Shown: in pieces, positions 32,307-39,773 of the stretch
Position numbering within the stretch: position 1 is the stretch's first letter
Layout of the letters: the number at the start of each line of letters is the position of its first letter
DNA from: PALSA-607 sp963737705
GTDB taxonomy: Bacteria; Actinomycetota; Actinomycetes; Acidothermales; Acidothermaceae
Assembly: GCA_963737705.1 (NCBI GenBank)
Contig: CAVTTP010000006.1
Span: 744,001-808,000 of the forward strand
Direction: 5' to 3'
DNA: 64,000 bases
The notes under the pieces: model-generated
Told to the model about the DNA's origin: nothing
The model's database searches: none
Seen by the model: the letters and a program-made list of their open reading frames with translations, nothing else
Position numbers and translations under genes: made by a program

Positions 32307-33053
32307 ATGCGCATAGCGCTGTTTGCCACCTGCCTCGGTGACGCGATGTTCCCCGACGTGAGTCGTGCGACCGTCGTTGTTCTCGAGCGGCTCGGCCATA
32401 CTGTCGTGTTCCCTGCTGGGCAGACGTGTTGCGGGCAGATGCACGTGAATAGCGGCTACCTAGACGAGGCGGCTCCGCTGGTTCGTCATCACGTCGAGAC
32501 GTTCGAAGATGCCCTCGAGACCTGTGATGCCGTGGTAGCGCCATCCGGATCGTGTGTCGGGTCAGTCCGGCATCAGCATGCGATGGTCGCTCGCGCCAAG
32601 GGCACGCCGGAACTGGCGCAGCGTGCAGAGCGAGTAGCCGCGCGCACGTACGAACTGTCAGAACTGCTCGTCGACGTGCTCGGCGTCACAGACGTAGGCG
32701 CGTACTACCCGCACCGTGTCACGTATCACCCGACCTGCCACTCGCTGCGGACGTTGCACGTCGGCGACAAGCCAGTGCAGTTGCTGCGCGCTGTGCGCGG
32801 GCTCGACCTGGTCGAGTTACCGGCCGCCGAATCGTGCTGCGGGTTCGGCGGCACGTTCTCGGTGAAGAATCCCGACGTCTCGACCGCAATGCTCGCCGAC
32901 AAGATGAGCAACGTGCTGTCGACACGCGCCGAGGTCTGCACGGCCGGCGACTCGTCGTGCCTGATGCATATCGGCGGCGGCCTCTCGCGGCTGCGTACCG
33001 GCGTCCGGACGGTTCATCTCGCCGAGATCTTGGCTTCGACGGAGGATTCGTGA
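32307..33053 (+). CDS. lutA: LutA-like lactate utilisation protein, CCG-domain subunit
   Basis: 248 residues, (Fe-S)-binding LutA/LldE subunit of the LutABC L-lactate dehydrogenase complex that oxidises L-lactate to pyruvate. Two CCG-type cysteine-rich motifs: QTCCGQMHVNSGY with upstream CLGDAMFP, and ESCCGFGGTFSVKNPDVS, plus YHPTCHSLR. First gene of a plus-strand operon with 4-base start/stop overlaps (GTGA) to lutB and lutC. Divergent from the FadR-type regulator with a shared operator. Lactate is the predicted product of the adjacent sugar pathway. Confidence 0.92.
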   Translation: MRIALFATCLGDAMFPDVSRATVVVLERLGHTVVFPAGQTCCGQMHVNSGYLDEAAPLVRHHVETFEDALETCDAVVAPSGSCVGSVRHQHAMVARAKGTPELAQRAERVAARTYELSELLVDVLGVTDVGAYYPHRVTYHPTCHSLRTLHVGDKPVQLLRAVRGLDLVELPAAESCCGFGGTFSVKNPDVSTAMLADKMSNVLSTRAEVCTAGDSSCLMHIGGGLSRLRTGVRTVHLAEILASTEDS

Positions 33054-34579
33054 CGACGACCTTTCTCGGTCTGCCGAAGCCGGTCACGTACGCACCCGAC
33101 GGTGTTGGCAACTTGCGCGGCGACGAGAGTTTCCCGCACGCAGCGAGGTCGGCGCTGAAAAATGCGCAGCTGCGGCGAAACGTCGGTATCGCGACCGCGA
33201 CCATCCGCGAGAAGCGGGCGGCTGTTGTCGCGGAGGTCGACGACTGGGAGCAACTGCGCGACGCCGGGGCTGCGATCAAAGCCGACGTCATGGCCCGACT
33301 GCCCGAACTTCTCGAACAACTCGAAGCAGCGATCACGGCACGAGGCGGCGTCGTGCACTGGGCACGCGACGCCACAGAGGCGAATCGCATCATTGTCGAC
33401 CTCGTGCGCGAGACCGGCGCGCGCGAGGTCGTCAAGGTGAAGTCGATGGTGACCCAAGAGATCGGGCTCAACGAGGCACTTGAAGCAGCCGGGATCACAC
33501 CGACTGAGACCGACCTCGCCGAACTCATCGTGCAACTTGGGCATGACAAGCCCAGCCACATCCTGGTGCCCGCGATTCACCGCAACCGATCGGAAATCCG
33601 TGAGATCTTCATGCGCGAGATGCCCGACGTGCCTGCCGACCTAACCGATGATCCGCGGCGGTTGGCGATGGCCGCACGTGCTCACCTGCGGAAGAAATTC
33701 CTGTCGGCCAAAGTCGGCATCAGTGGCGCCAACTTTGCGATCGCGGAGACCGGCACGCTGGCCGTCGTCGAGTCGGAGGGTAACGGCCGCATGTGCCTGA
33801 CGCTGCCCGACACGCTTATCACGGTTATGGGTATCGAGAAGCTACTCCCGACCTGGCGCGACCTCGAGGTGTTCTTGCAACTGCTGCCGCGCTCGTCGAC
33901 CGGTGAGCGGATGAATCCGTATACGTCGATGTGGACAGCGGTCACGCCGGGCGATGGTCCGCAGGCCTTTCATCTGGTGCTACTCGACAACGGGCGGACG
34001 GCGGCACTGTCCGATGAGATCGGTCGAGCCGCCTTGCACTGCATCAGGTGTAGTGCCTGCCTCAACGTGTGTCCGATCTACGAGCGGACCGGAGGCAACG
34101 CGTATGGCTCCGTGTACCCGGGACCGATCGGCGCGATCCTGAGTCCGCAACTGACCGGGATGAATGGGCACGATGATCCCAACTCGAGCTTGCCGTTTGC
34201 GTCGACGCTTTGCGGTGCCTGTTATTCGGTGTGTCCGGTGAAGATCGATATCCCGTCAATCCTGGTTCATCTGCGAGCTCGCGCGGTCGACAATGTGCGC
34301 GCGCAGTCGACCCCCAACGGCGAACTGCTCTCGATGAAGGTCGTCGCGTGGACGATGCGCTCGTCACGTCGATTCGCTCGCGCCGAGCGGTTGATGCGAC
34401 TCGGTCGGCTGCTCGGCCTTCGCCCCGGTAGTCGTGGTCGCATCACTGCGCTGCCGTGGCCCGGTTCGGCGTGGACGACAAGTCGCGACCTACCAGTCCC
34501 GCCGAACGAGACCTTTCGCGAGTGGTGGTTGCGCGAGCGCGGCGCATCCGGTCCGTCTGAAGGCGGGCCGCACACGTGA
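33050..34579 (+). CDS. lutB: LutB-like lactate utilisation iron-sulfur protein
   Basis: 509 residues from the GTG at 33050, which overlaps the lutA stop and has GGAGG four bases before it; the longer open frame upstream is the lutA shadow. N-terminal LUD-type domain (AELIVQLGHDKPSHILVPAI, KVGISGANFAIAETGTLAVV). Then two 4Fe-4S motifs, CIRCSACLNVCPIY and CGACYSVCPVKIDIP. A C-terminal LutB extension ends with PSEGGPHT. Membrane- or complex-associated electron carrier of the LutABC system. Confidence 0.93.
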   Translation: MTTTFLGLPKPVTYAPDGVGNLRGDESFPHAARSALKNAQLRRNVGIATATIREKRAAVVAEVDDWEQLRDAGAAIKADVMARLPELLEQLEAAITARGGVVHWARDATEANRIIVDLVRETGAREVVKVKSMVTQEIGLNEALEAAGITPTETDLAELIVQLGHDKPSHILVPAIHRNRSEIREIFMREMPDVPADLTDDPRRLAMAARAHLRKKFLSAKVGISGANFAIAETGTLAVVESEGNGRMCLTLPDTLITVMGIEKLLPTWRDLEVFLQLLPRSSTGERMNPYTSMWTAVTPGDGPQAFHLVLLDNGRTAALSDEIGRAALHCIRCSACLNVCPIYERTGGNAYGSVYPGPIGAILSPQLTGMNGHDDPNSSLPFASTLCGACYSVCPVKIDIPSILVHLRARAVDNVRAQSTPNGELLSMKVVAWTMRSSRRFARAERLMRLGRLLGLRPGSRGRITALPWPGSAWTTSRDLPVPPNETFREWWLRERGASGPSEGGPHT

Positions 34580-35202
34580 CCGCCCGCGACGAGGTACTGA
34601 CCCGCATCAGAACCGCGATCGCCGGGCAACCGCCGTCCGGTGAAATTCCTCGCTCCTACAGGCTTGTTTCCAACCGGCTACCCGGTAGTGAATCGGTTAT
34701 CGCACTCTTCGTCGACCGGCTCACCGACTACCAGGCGACCGTGCATCGCACCGACGCGGCTGCCCTCACGCAGACATTGAAGACCGTGCTCGAGCCGGAC
34801 GCATCGGTGGTGTTGCCGCGCGGCGCACCGGCCGAATGGCGAGACGTCGGCCGCGACGTGCACGTCGATGGCGATCCGGCGCCACTCAGTGCGGGACAAC
34901 TCGATGACATCTCCGCCGTGGTCACCGGTTGCCGCGTCGCGATCGCCGAGACGGGCACGATCGTGCTTGATGCTGGACCAGATCAGGGACGTCGAGTGCT
35001 GACGTTGGTGCCTGACCACCACGTCGTTGTCGTGTATGCAGAGCAGATTGTCATGAGCGTCCCCGAATCGCTAAGCCGCCTTGATCCGTCGCGACCGCTC
35101 ACGTTCATCAGCGGGCCGAGTGCGACCAGCGACATCGAGTTCAAACGGGTGGAAGGTGTACACGGACCGCGCGTTCTCGACGTGGTTATCGTCTCGACGT
35201 AG
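34576..35202 (+). CDS. lutC: LutC-like lactate utilisation protein
   Basis: 208 residues, LUD-domain third subunit of LutABC. Start GTG overlaps the lutB stop. Motifs: RSYRLVSNRLPGSESVIALF, TGCRVAIAETGTIVLD, RVLTLVPDHHVVVVYAEQIV and LTFISGPSATSDIE, ending GVHGPRVLDVVIVST. The last two are hallmarks of the family. Normal length. The 27-bp tandem repeats start directly after its stop. Confidence 0.92.
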   Translation: MTARDEVLTRIRTAIAGQPPSGEIPRSYRLVSNRLPGSESVIALFVDRLTDYQATVHRTDAAALTQTLKTVLEPDASVVLPRGAPAEWRDVGRDVHVDGDPAPLSAGQLDDISAVVTGCRVAIAETGTIVLDAGPDQGRRVLTLVPDHHVVVVYAEQIVMSVPESLSRLDPSRPLTFISGPSATSDIEFKRVEGVHGPRVLDVVIVST

Positions 35203-35275
35203 TCATCTCCGCTGCGCTCCGCGGCGACATCATCTCCGCTGCGCTCCGCGGCGACATCATCTCCGCTGCGCTCCG
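35203..35275. repeat. Tandem repeat, about 2.7 x 27 bp
   Basis: Two perfect 27-bp units (35203-35229, 35230-35256), each starting TCATCTCCGCTGCGCTCCGC, and a partial third that supplies the last codons and stop of the convergent permease gene. Each unit contains GCGCTCCGCGGCG, able to fold, so the array may stand in for a terminator between lutC and the permease. Confidence 0.85.
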
Positions 35276-36285
35276 AAGCGCCTCGCGCGTAGTCGGTCTG
35301 CGAGGACGGCCACGCCGAGAACGCCACCTTGCACGACCTGCTGGTCGTAGGGACTGACCCGCAACGCGAGTAGTCCGTTGGTGATGAACTCGAGCAGGAT
35401 TGCGCCTGCTGCGATGCCGAGGATCCTGCCTTCCCCACCCGTGAGAGCAACCCCGCCTATGACCGCGGCCGCGATCGCGGTCAGTTCGAACCCACTTGAA
35501 CCGATTGAGGGATCAGCGACATTCATCCGACCGATAATGAGGATGCCGACGATGCCGGCAAGCATTGCGCTCGCGACGTAGGCCCCGGTCTTACGGCGCG
35601 CGACGGGGATACCGGCGAGGCGAGACGCTTCGGCGTTGCCACCGACGGCATAAACCTGGCGGCCTATGTACGTTCGTTCAAGCACGAACCAGCCCGCAAT
35701 CGCGATCGCGACAAAGATGACAGCGGGTAATGGAACGTCGCCGACGTGGAACGAACTTATCCGGCTGAACAACGGCGAGATGTCATTTATTGGCGTGCCG
35801 GTCGTGATGGCGAGCGCTAACCCTTGCGAGATCGTGAAGGTGACCAGCGTGATGATGAACGGCGGCACTCCCAGTCGAGTCACCATCGTGCCGTGCCAGA
35901 GCCCGACGGCTGCGCAGATGAGGAGCGTGAGCACGATCGAGACCGGCGCGGACAGCTTCTCGTGCACGTTGAGCCAGGCCGCAATGATGCCGGCCAGGCC
36001 GGCTAAACCACCGACGGAAAGATCGATGCCGCCGGTCAGGATGACCACGGATTCACCGATCGCCAGGATGCCGATCTGGGCCAGGTCGCGGCCCATCACC
36101 TGGAGGTTGCCCACGTGTGTGTAGTTCGGCGCGGCCAGCCCGATGCTCACGAACACCAGCACGCAGGCGGTAACTACACCGGCCTCAGGGGACGACGCGA
36201 GCGTGCGGAGCAGGCCCGTAGCCGTCGACTTAGCGCGTGACGCGGCGCGCGGCGGCGACGGTTCCAAGGTGGTCTGCGCACTCAT
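35257..36285 (-). CDS. Sugar ABC transporter permease (RbsC/AraH type)
   Basis: 342 residues from the ATG at 36285, which overlaps the ATPase stop (ATGA). About 9-10 membrane segments of the BPD_transp_2 family: VVTACVLVFVSIGLAAPNYT, ILAIGESVVILTGGIDLSVG, VPPFIITLVTFTISQGLALA and the cytoplasmic EAA-like loop YAVGGNAEASRLAGIPVARR. GRMNVADPSIGSSGFELTAI follows, a motif shared by ribose/arabinose/xylose permeases. Downstream of ATPase and binding protein genes in one operon. Shared operators with the arabinose genes favour L-arabinose as substrate, but fucose is possible. Confidence 0.9.
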   Translation of the reverse strand: MSAQTTLEPSPPRAASRAKSTATGLLRTLASSPEAGVVTACVLVFVSIGLAAPNYTHVGNLQVMGRDLAQIGILAIGESVVILTGGIDLSVGGLAGLAGIIAAWLNVHEKLSAPVSIVLTLLICAAVGLWHGTMVTRLGVPPFIITLVTFTISQGLALAITTGTPINDISPLFSRISSFHVGDVPLPAVIFVAIAIAGWFVLERTYIGRQVYAVGGNAEASRLAGIPVARRKTGAYVASAMLAGIVGILIIGRMNVADPSIGSSGFELTAIAAAVIGGVALTGGEGRILGIAAGAILLEFITNGLLALRVSPYDQQVVQGGVLGVAVLADRLRARRFGAQRR

Positions 36286-37832
36286 GCTTGTGCTCCCGGT
36301 GCCCGAGGACCGCTGCCTGCTGCAGCAGTCATGATTCGTTCCTTCGTGGCGTCTTCTCGGTCGATGACGTCGACGATGAGTCCGTGGTTCATGACCACGA
36401 TGCGGTGACACATCCACAACAGTTCTTCGAGTTCTGACGATGCGACGAGCACGCCCATACCTTCCTGGGCGGCTCTGTCGATGAGTTCGTAGATCTCCGC
36501 CTTTGCCCCCACGTCGACACCGCGCGTCGGTTCGTCGAGGAGCAGCAGCTTCGGTTGGGTCGCAAACGCACGGCCAAAGACCACGCGCTGTTGATTGCCG
36601 CCGGACAGCGATCCGACGGGTTGGTCAATCGACTGCATCCGGACCTTCACATCAGCGGTGATCTTCTTTGCCGCGTTGCGTTCGCGCTTCGGTGTGAGGA
36701 CGCCCTTGCTGCTGAGGTTGCGCAGGATCGAGACGGTCACGTTGGAGTGGATGGGGGCGAACAAGACGAGCGCCTGCTGTTTGCGGTCCTCGGGAATCAG
36801 TGCGATTCCGGCGGCGGTGCCGTCTGCCGGGCCTCGCGGCCAGTAGGAGCGACCGGCGAGTTCCATCGAGCCGCCATTGGCAGGTTGAGCACCGGCCACG
36901 GTGTGAATCAACCTGCTGCGACCGGAGCCCATCAACCCAGCGACGCCCAGAATCTCACCCGAGCGAAGTTCGAGGCTGACGGGGCCGAGACCCTCTGCGG
37001 TCAGGCCCTCGGCCTTGAACAAGACACTGGCTTGGTCGGGCTTGGCCTTCGCTTCGCGGCGGGCGAGTTCGGTACCAACCATTTCTCGGATCAGCCGTTC
37101 CTCCGTTGCCTGCGCTGGTTGAAGGTCGGCCACCAGTCGGCCATTTCGGAGCACGAGAACGCGATCGCTAACGGCGCGCACCTCGTCGAGGCGATGGCCG
37201 ATGAACAGCACCGCGCCGCCACGGTCGGCAAGCGTGCGAGCGAGACCCAACACCATCTGCGCCTCGACCGGTCCGAGCGAGGACGTCGGCTCGTCGAGAA
37301 TGAGCAATGTCGGTTCGCGGCCCCAGGCCTTTGCTATCTCCAACATTTGTCGGGTCGGCACAGGCAATGTGCGTACCTGGCGGTTGACCGGCACTTGCTT
37401 TGGAGAAAGCCCTACCTCCTCCAACATCGCCGTGGCCTCGGCTCGCTGCGCCCGGTTGTCTACCAGAACGCGACGCTTCGATACGCGGGGACGGCGGCCC
37501 AGCAACATGTTCTCGGCGACGCTCAGCTGGCCCACGAGTGGAAACTCTTGCGAGACAAGCGCGACGCCTCTGCTCGCTGCCGACCCAGTCGATCCGACTG
37601 CGAGTGGCACCCCACCGATCTCGATCTCGCCACTGTCGGGATACACCGATCCGGAGAGCGTGCCGATCAACGTCGACTTGCCTGCGCCGTTCTCACCGAC
37701 GACTCCGGTGACCTCGCCGGCATAGATCTCGAGCTCCGGAATGTCGAGTACTCGTACGGAGCCGTACGACTTCTGGACGCCCCACAGCCGCGCGGAGACC
37801 GCGCGGCTGTGGGGTTCGTCGGACGTTGTCAT
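36282..37832 (-). CDS. Sugar ABC transporter ATPase, duplicated (RbsA/AraG type)
   Basis: 516 residues with two ABC domains in one chain. Domain 1: Walker A GENGAGKSTLIGTLSG, signature replaced as in the family by VPTRQMLEIAKAW, Walker B LLILDEPTSSLG. Domain 2: GLMGSGRSRLIHTVAG (Walker A with Arg replacing Lys, as usual in this family), LSGGNQQRVVFGRAFA, LLLLDEPTRGVDVGAKAEIY. The second domain's degenerate Walker A matches RbsA/XylG/AraG. 51 bases downstream of the binding-protein gene. Confidence 0.94.
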   Translation of the reverse strand: MTTSDEPHSRAVSARLWGVQKSYGSVRVLDIPELEIYAGEVTGVVGENGAGKSTLIGTLSGSVYPDSGEIEIGGVPLAVGSTGSAASRGVALVSQEFPLVGQLSVAENMLLGRRPRVSKRRVLVDNRAQRAEATAMLEEVGLSPKQVPVNRQVRTLPVPTRQMLEIAKAWGREPTLLILDEPTSSLGPVEAQMVLGLARTLADRGGAVLFIGHRLDEVRAVSDRVLVLRNGRLVADLQPAQATEERLIREMVGTELARREAKAKPDQASVLFKAEGLTAEGLGPVSLELRSGEILGVAGLMGSGRSRLIHTVAGAQPANGGSMELAGRSYWPRGPADGTAAGIALIPEDRKQQALVLFAPIHSNVTVSILRNLSSKGVLTPKRERNAAKKITADVKVRMQSIDQPVGSLSGGNQQRVVFGRAFATQPKLLLLDEPTRGVDVGAKAEIYELIDRAAQEGMGVLVASSELEELLWMCHRIVVMNHGLIVDVIDREDATKERIMTAAAGSGPRAPGAQA

Positions 37833-37883
37833 TCTTAGGTGCTCATCGTTTGGTGATTGCTTTCGCCTCGAGCGGGGCTCTTG

Positions 37884-39107
37884 TTAGCTGATACCAAGCG
37901 TTGCCTGCAGTGCCTTGTAGGCATCGAGGTCACCCTGGTTGAGAGTACCGACGCCCGAACTCAGCGTCGATCCATCGGTCGACAAGAACGGCTTGACGAT
38001 CGCCATCGTCGCTGCGCTACCGAGGAGCTTCTCCGCCGCCATGATGTAGGCGCCGGTGTAGCCCTGCTGGTAAGGCATCTGCACGATGGTTGCGGAGATG
38101 GTGCCGTCCTGAATGAAGCCAAGCGTCTGCGCGTCGGAGTCGTCAGACACGATCTTGACCGTGCCCTTCTTCTTCGCCGTCACGACCGCCTGCGCCAGTG
38201 CGGGGCCGTCGTATGAGTACACGCCGTACAGGCCGTTGACGTCGGGGTTGTTCGCCAGAATCGTCTCTGCGTCAGACGTCGCCGTGGCCGCTGACAAGTT
38301 GTCGTTGAGCTTCTGGACGATTGTGATGCCAGATCCGATGGCCGCCGTGAACCCCTGGATGCGCTGAACGGCGTTGAGTGCCGTTAGCGAACCGACCAGG
38401 ATCGCGACCTTGCCCGAGCCGTTCAGAGCCTTCTTCATGGCAGTGCCGGCGGCGAAGCCGGCATCGTAGTTCGGCGTGCCGAGGTACAGGCCCGCCGCAG
38501 CGGTACCGGGGAGCGGCGAGTCGATGGCCAGGACGAAGATGCCCTTGCCGGTGTCCGTCGCGATGGTGCCCTTGGCGGACGCCGGGTCGATCGCGGAGAT
38601 CGAGTAACCCGTGATGCCCTGTGAGTCGAGCGTTTCGAGCTCTGATGTCTGCTCGGTGAGCTTGCCGTTCGGCGGGGCGAAGAAGGTGCACTTGCTGCTG
38701 GAGATGCCGAGGTCGGAGCAGCCCTTCAAGAAGCCGACCTGACCGGCCTTCCAGTAGTCGGCTGCCACGTTCACGACCATCGCGATGTTGACTTGCGAGA
38801 GGTCCTTACCGGCCATCGCGGTCTTCAGTGCTGCGTCGAGCTTCGCCAGGTTGTCCTGGTTGAACGCGATGTCGGAACTCGCGCCTGCAGGAGCGGAACT
38901 TGCACCCGCGGGGGCGGAGGCGCTGGTAGCGGCTGCAGGTGCAGAAGCCGCTGTGCTCGCGGTGGTCGCGGGGGCCGGCGCACTCGTCGTTGCCGCTGGT
39001 GCCGCGCTCGATGGGGACGTCGCGGTGCTCTTCTTGGAGGACGAGCAACCCGCGACGAGGACGATTCCTACGGCGACGAGCGCGGTCATGTAACGCCGTG
39101 CAGTCAT
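37884..39107 (-). CDS. Sugar-binding lipoprotein of ABC transporter
   Basis: 407 residues from the ATG at 39107 (MTARRYMTALVAVGIVLVAG C). The lipobox LVAGC is at residue 21. A long Ser/Thr/Ala/Pro tether follows (residues about 25-75), then a type-1 periplasmic-binding fold: VNIAMVVNVAADYWKAGQVG, CSDLGISSSKCTFFAPPNG, ITGYSISAIDPASAKG, GIFVLAIDSPLPGTAAAGLY, ANNPDVNGLYGVYSYDGPAL and MPYQQGYTGAYIMAAEKLLG. This pattern matches ribose/arabinose-type CUT2 binding proteins. GGAAGG precedes the start. The upstream region has two duplicated segments with LacI-type operators. Confidence 0.92.
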   Translation of the reverse strand: MTARRYMTALVAVGIVLVAGCSSSKKSTATSPSSAAPAATTSAPAPATTASTAASAPAAATSASAPAGASSAPAGASSDIAFNQDNLAKLDAALKTAMAGKDLSQVNIAMVVNVAADYWKAGQVGFLKGCSDLGISSSKCTFFAPPNGKLTEQTSELETLDSQGITGYSISAIDPASAKGTIATDTGKGIFVLAIDSPLPGTAAAGLYLGTPNYDAGFAAGTAMKKALNGSGKVAILVGSLTALNAVQRIQGFTAAIGSGITIVQKLNDNLSAATATSDAETILANNPDVNGLYGVYSYDGPALAQAVVTAKKKGTVKIVSDDSDAQTLGFIQDGTISATIVQMPYQQGYTGAYIMAAEKLLGSAATMAIVKPFLSTDGSTLSSGVGTLNQGDLDAYKALQATLGIS

Positions 39108-39181
39108 TGCGTGCCTTCCTTCTCGAAATGTGATCGTTCTCGGCTGTCGTGCTGGACGGCTGTGTGGTCCTCGGCGAGGAC

Positions 39182-39195
39182 TGTTCACGCTAACA
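39182..39195. promoter_or_regulatory. LacI-type operator, site 1
   Basis: TGTTCACGCTAACA, a near-palindrome with the central CG typical of LacI-family sites. It lies 75 bases upstream of the sugar-binding lipoprotein start. Confidence 0.65.
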
Positions 39196-39362
39196 TCAGG
39201 TTGGTCAAGGCCTCCCGAGATGCCAGGCGTGAATCGTGTCCTGCCCGTTACATTGGCGGTCGACCGTTCTGCCGCCAATAGACACCAGAGAGACTCCGGA
39301 CGGCCATCGGCGCACTCGAATTGACTCCTGATGAGAGCGCACCCATGCCGTCAACGAAGGAC

Positions 39363-39376
39363 TGTGCACGCTAACA
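39363..39376. promoter_or_regulatory. LacI-type operator, site 2
   Basis: TGTGCACGCTAACA, one base different from site 1, located at the same place within the second direct repeat. Confidence 0.6.
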
Positions 39377-39575
39377 TCGCCTAGGTCAACGGGTCTCCAA
39401 GGATCCGCCGGGAATCGTGTCCTGGCCGTTACATTCGGCCCGCGACTTTCGAGGGGCCGGCGATCCAGCGAACGACACCGTGCGCAGTCCGCGGGGACCT
39501 TGCTGAGCGTGATACCCAGGTGTAGCGTCCCGTTTATCCCCATCGTCACGAGCGGTGGGTAGCTGCGCAGCAAAA

Positions 39576-39589
39576 TGTTAACGCTATCA
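39576..39589. promoter_or_regulatory. LacI-type operator, site 3
   Basis: TGTTAACGCTATCA. It lies between the divergent transporter operon and the GH54 gene, about 185 bases upstream of the latter's start. Nearly identical to the reverse of the site upstream of araA. Confidence 0.65.
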
Positions 39590-39720
39590 ACGCGTAAGCT
39601 CCCGCCGCAGCCGGCGCCGAGCTGACTCGCTACTTCACCGACCCGAATTGCCTGGGGTTCCTGGACCTGGCGACCGGTTGGTTATCTCATGCTGCCCCGT
39701 GCGTGTCTGGTCACTTCTCA

Positions 39721-39734
39721 CGTGAGCGATAACA
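39721..39734. promoter_or_regulatory. LacI-type operator, site 4 (weak)
   Basis: CGTGAGCGATAACA, a match of the right half (GCGNTAACA) with a weaker left half. It lies 40 bases upstream of the GH54 start, a good position for repression. Confidence 0.45.
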
Positions 39735-39773
39735 CCAGTGCTAATCGACAGCCACAATGAGAGAGGTATGCCC

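Larger units (their letters stand above)
39178..39437. repeat. Pair of about 80-bp imperfect direct repeats in promoter region
   Basis: Copy 1 at about 39178-39256 and copy 2 at about 39359-39437, 181 bases apart. Each begins with GGACTGT(T/G)CACGCTAACA and ends with AATCGTGTCCTG(C/G)CCGTTACATT; the middles are diverged. Each carries one LacI-type operator. The pair lies in the 666-base divergent region (39108-39773) between the sugar transporter operon and the GH54 gene. I see no gene in that region. Confidence 0.75.

Noticed and set aside
36555..37838. 427-codon plus-strand open frame
   Set aside because: Antisense shadow of the sugar ABC ATPase.
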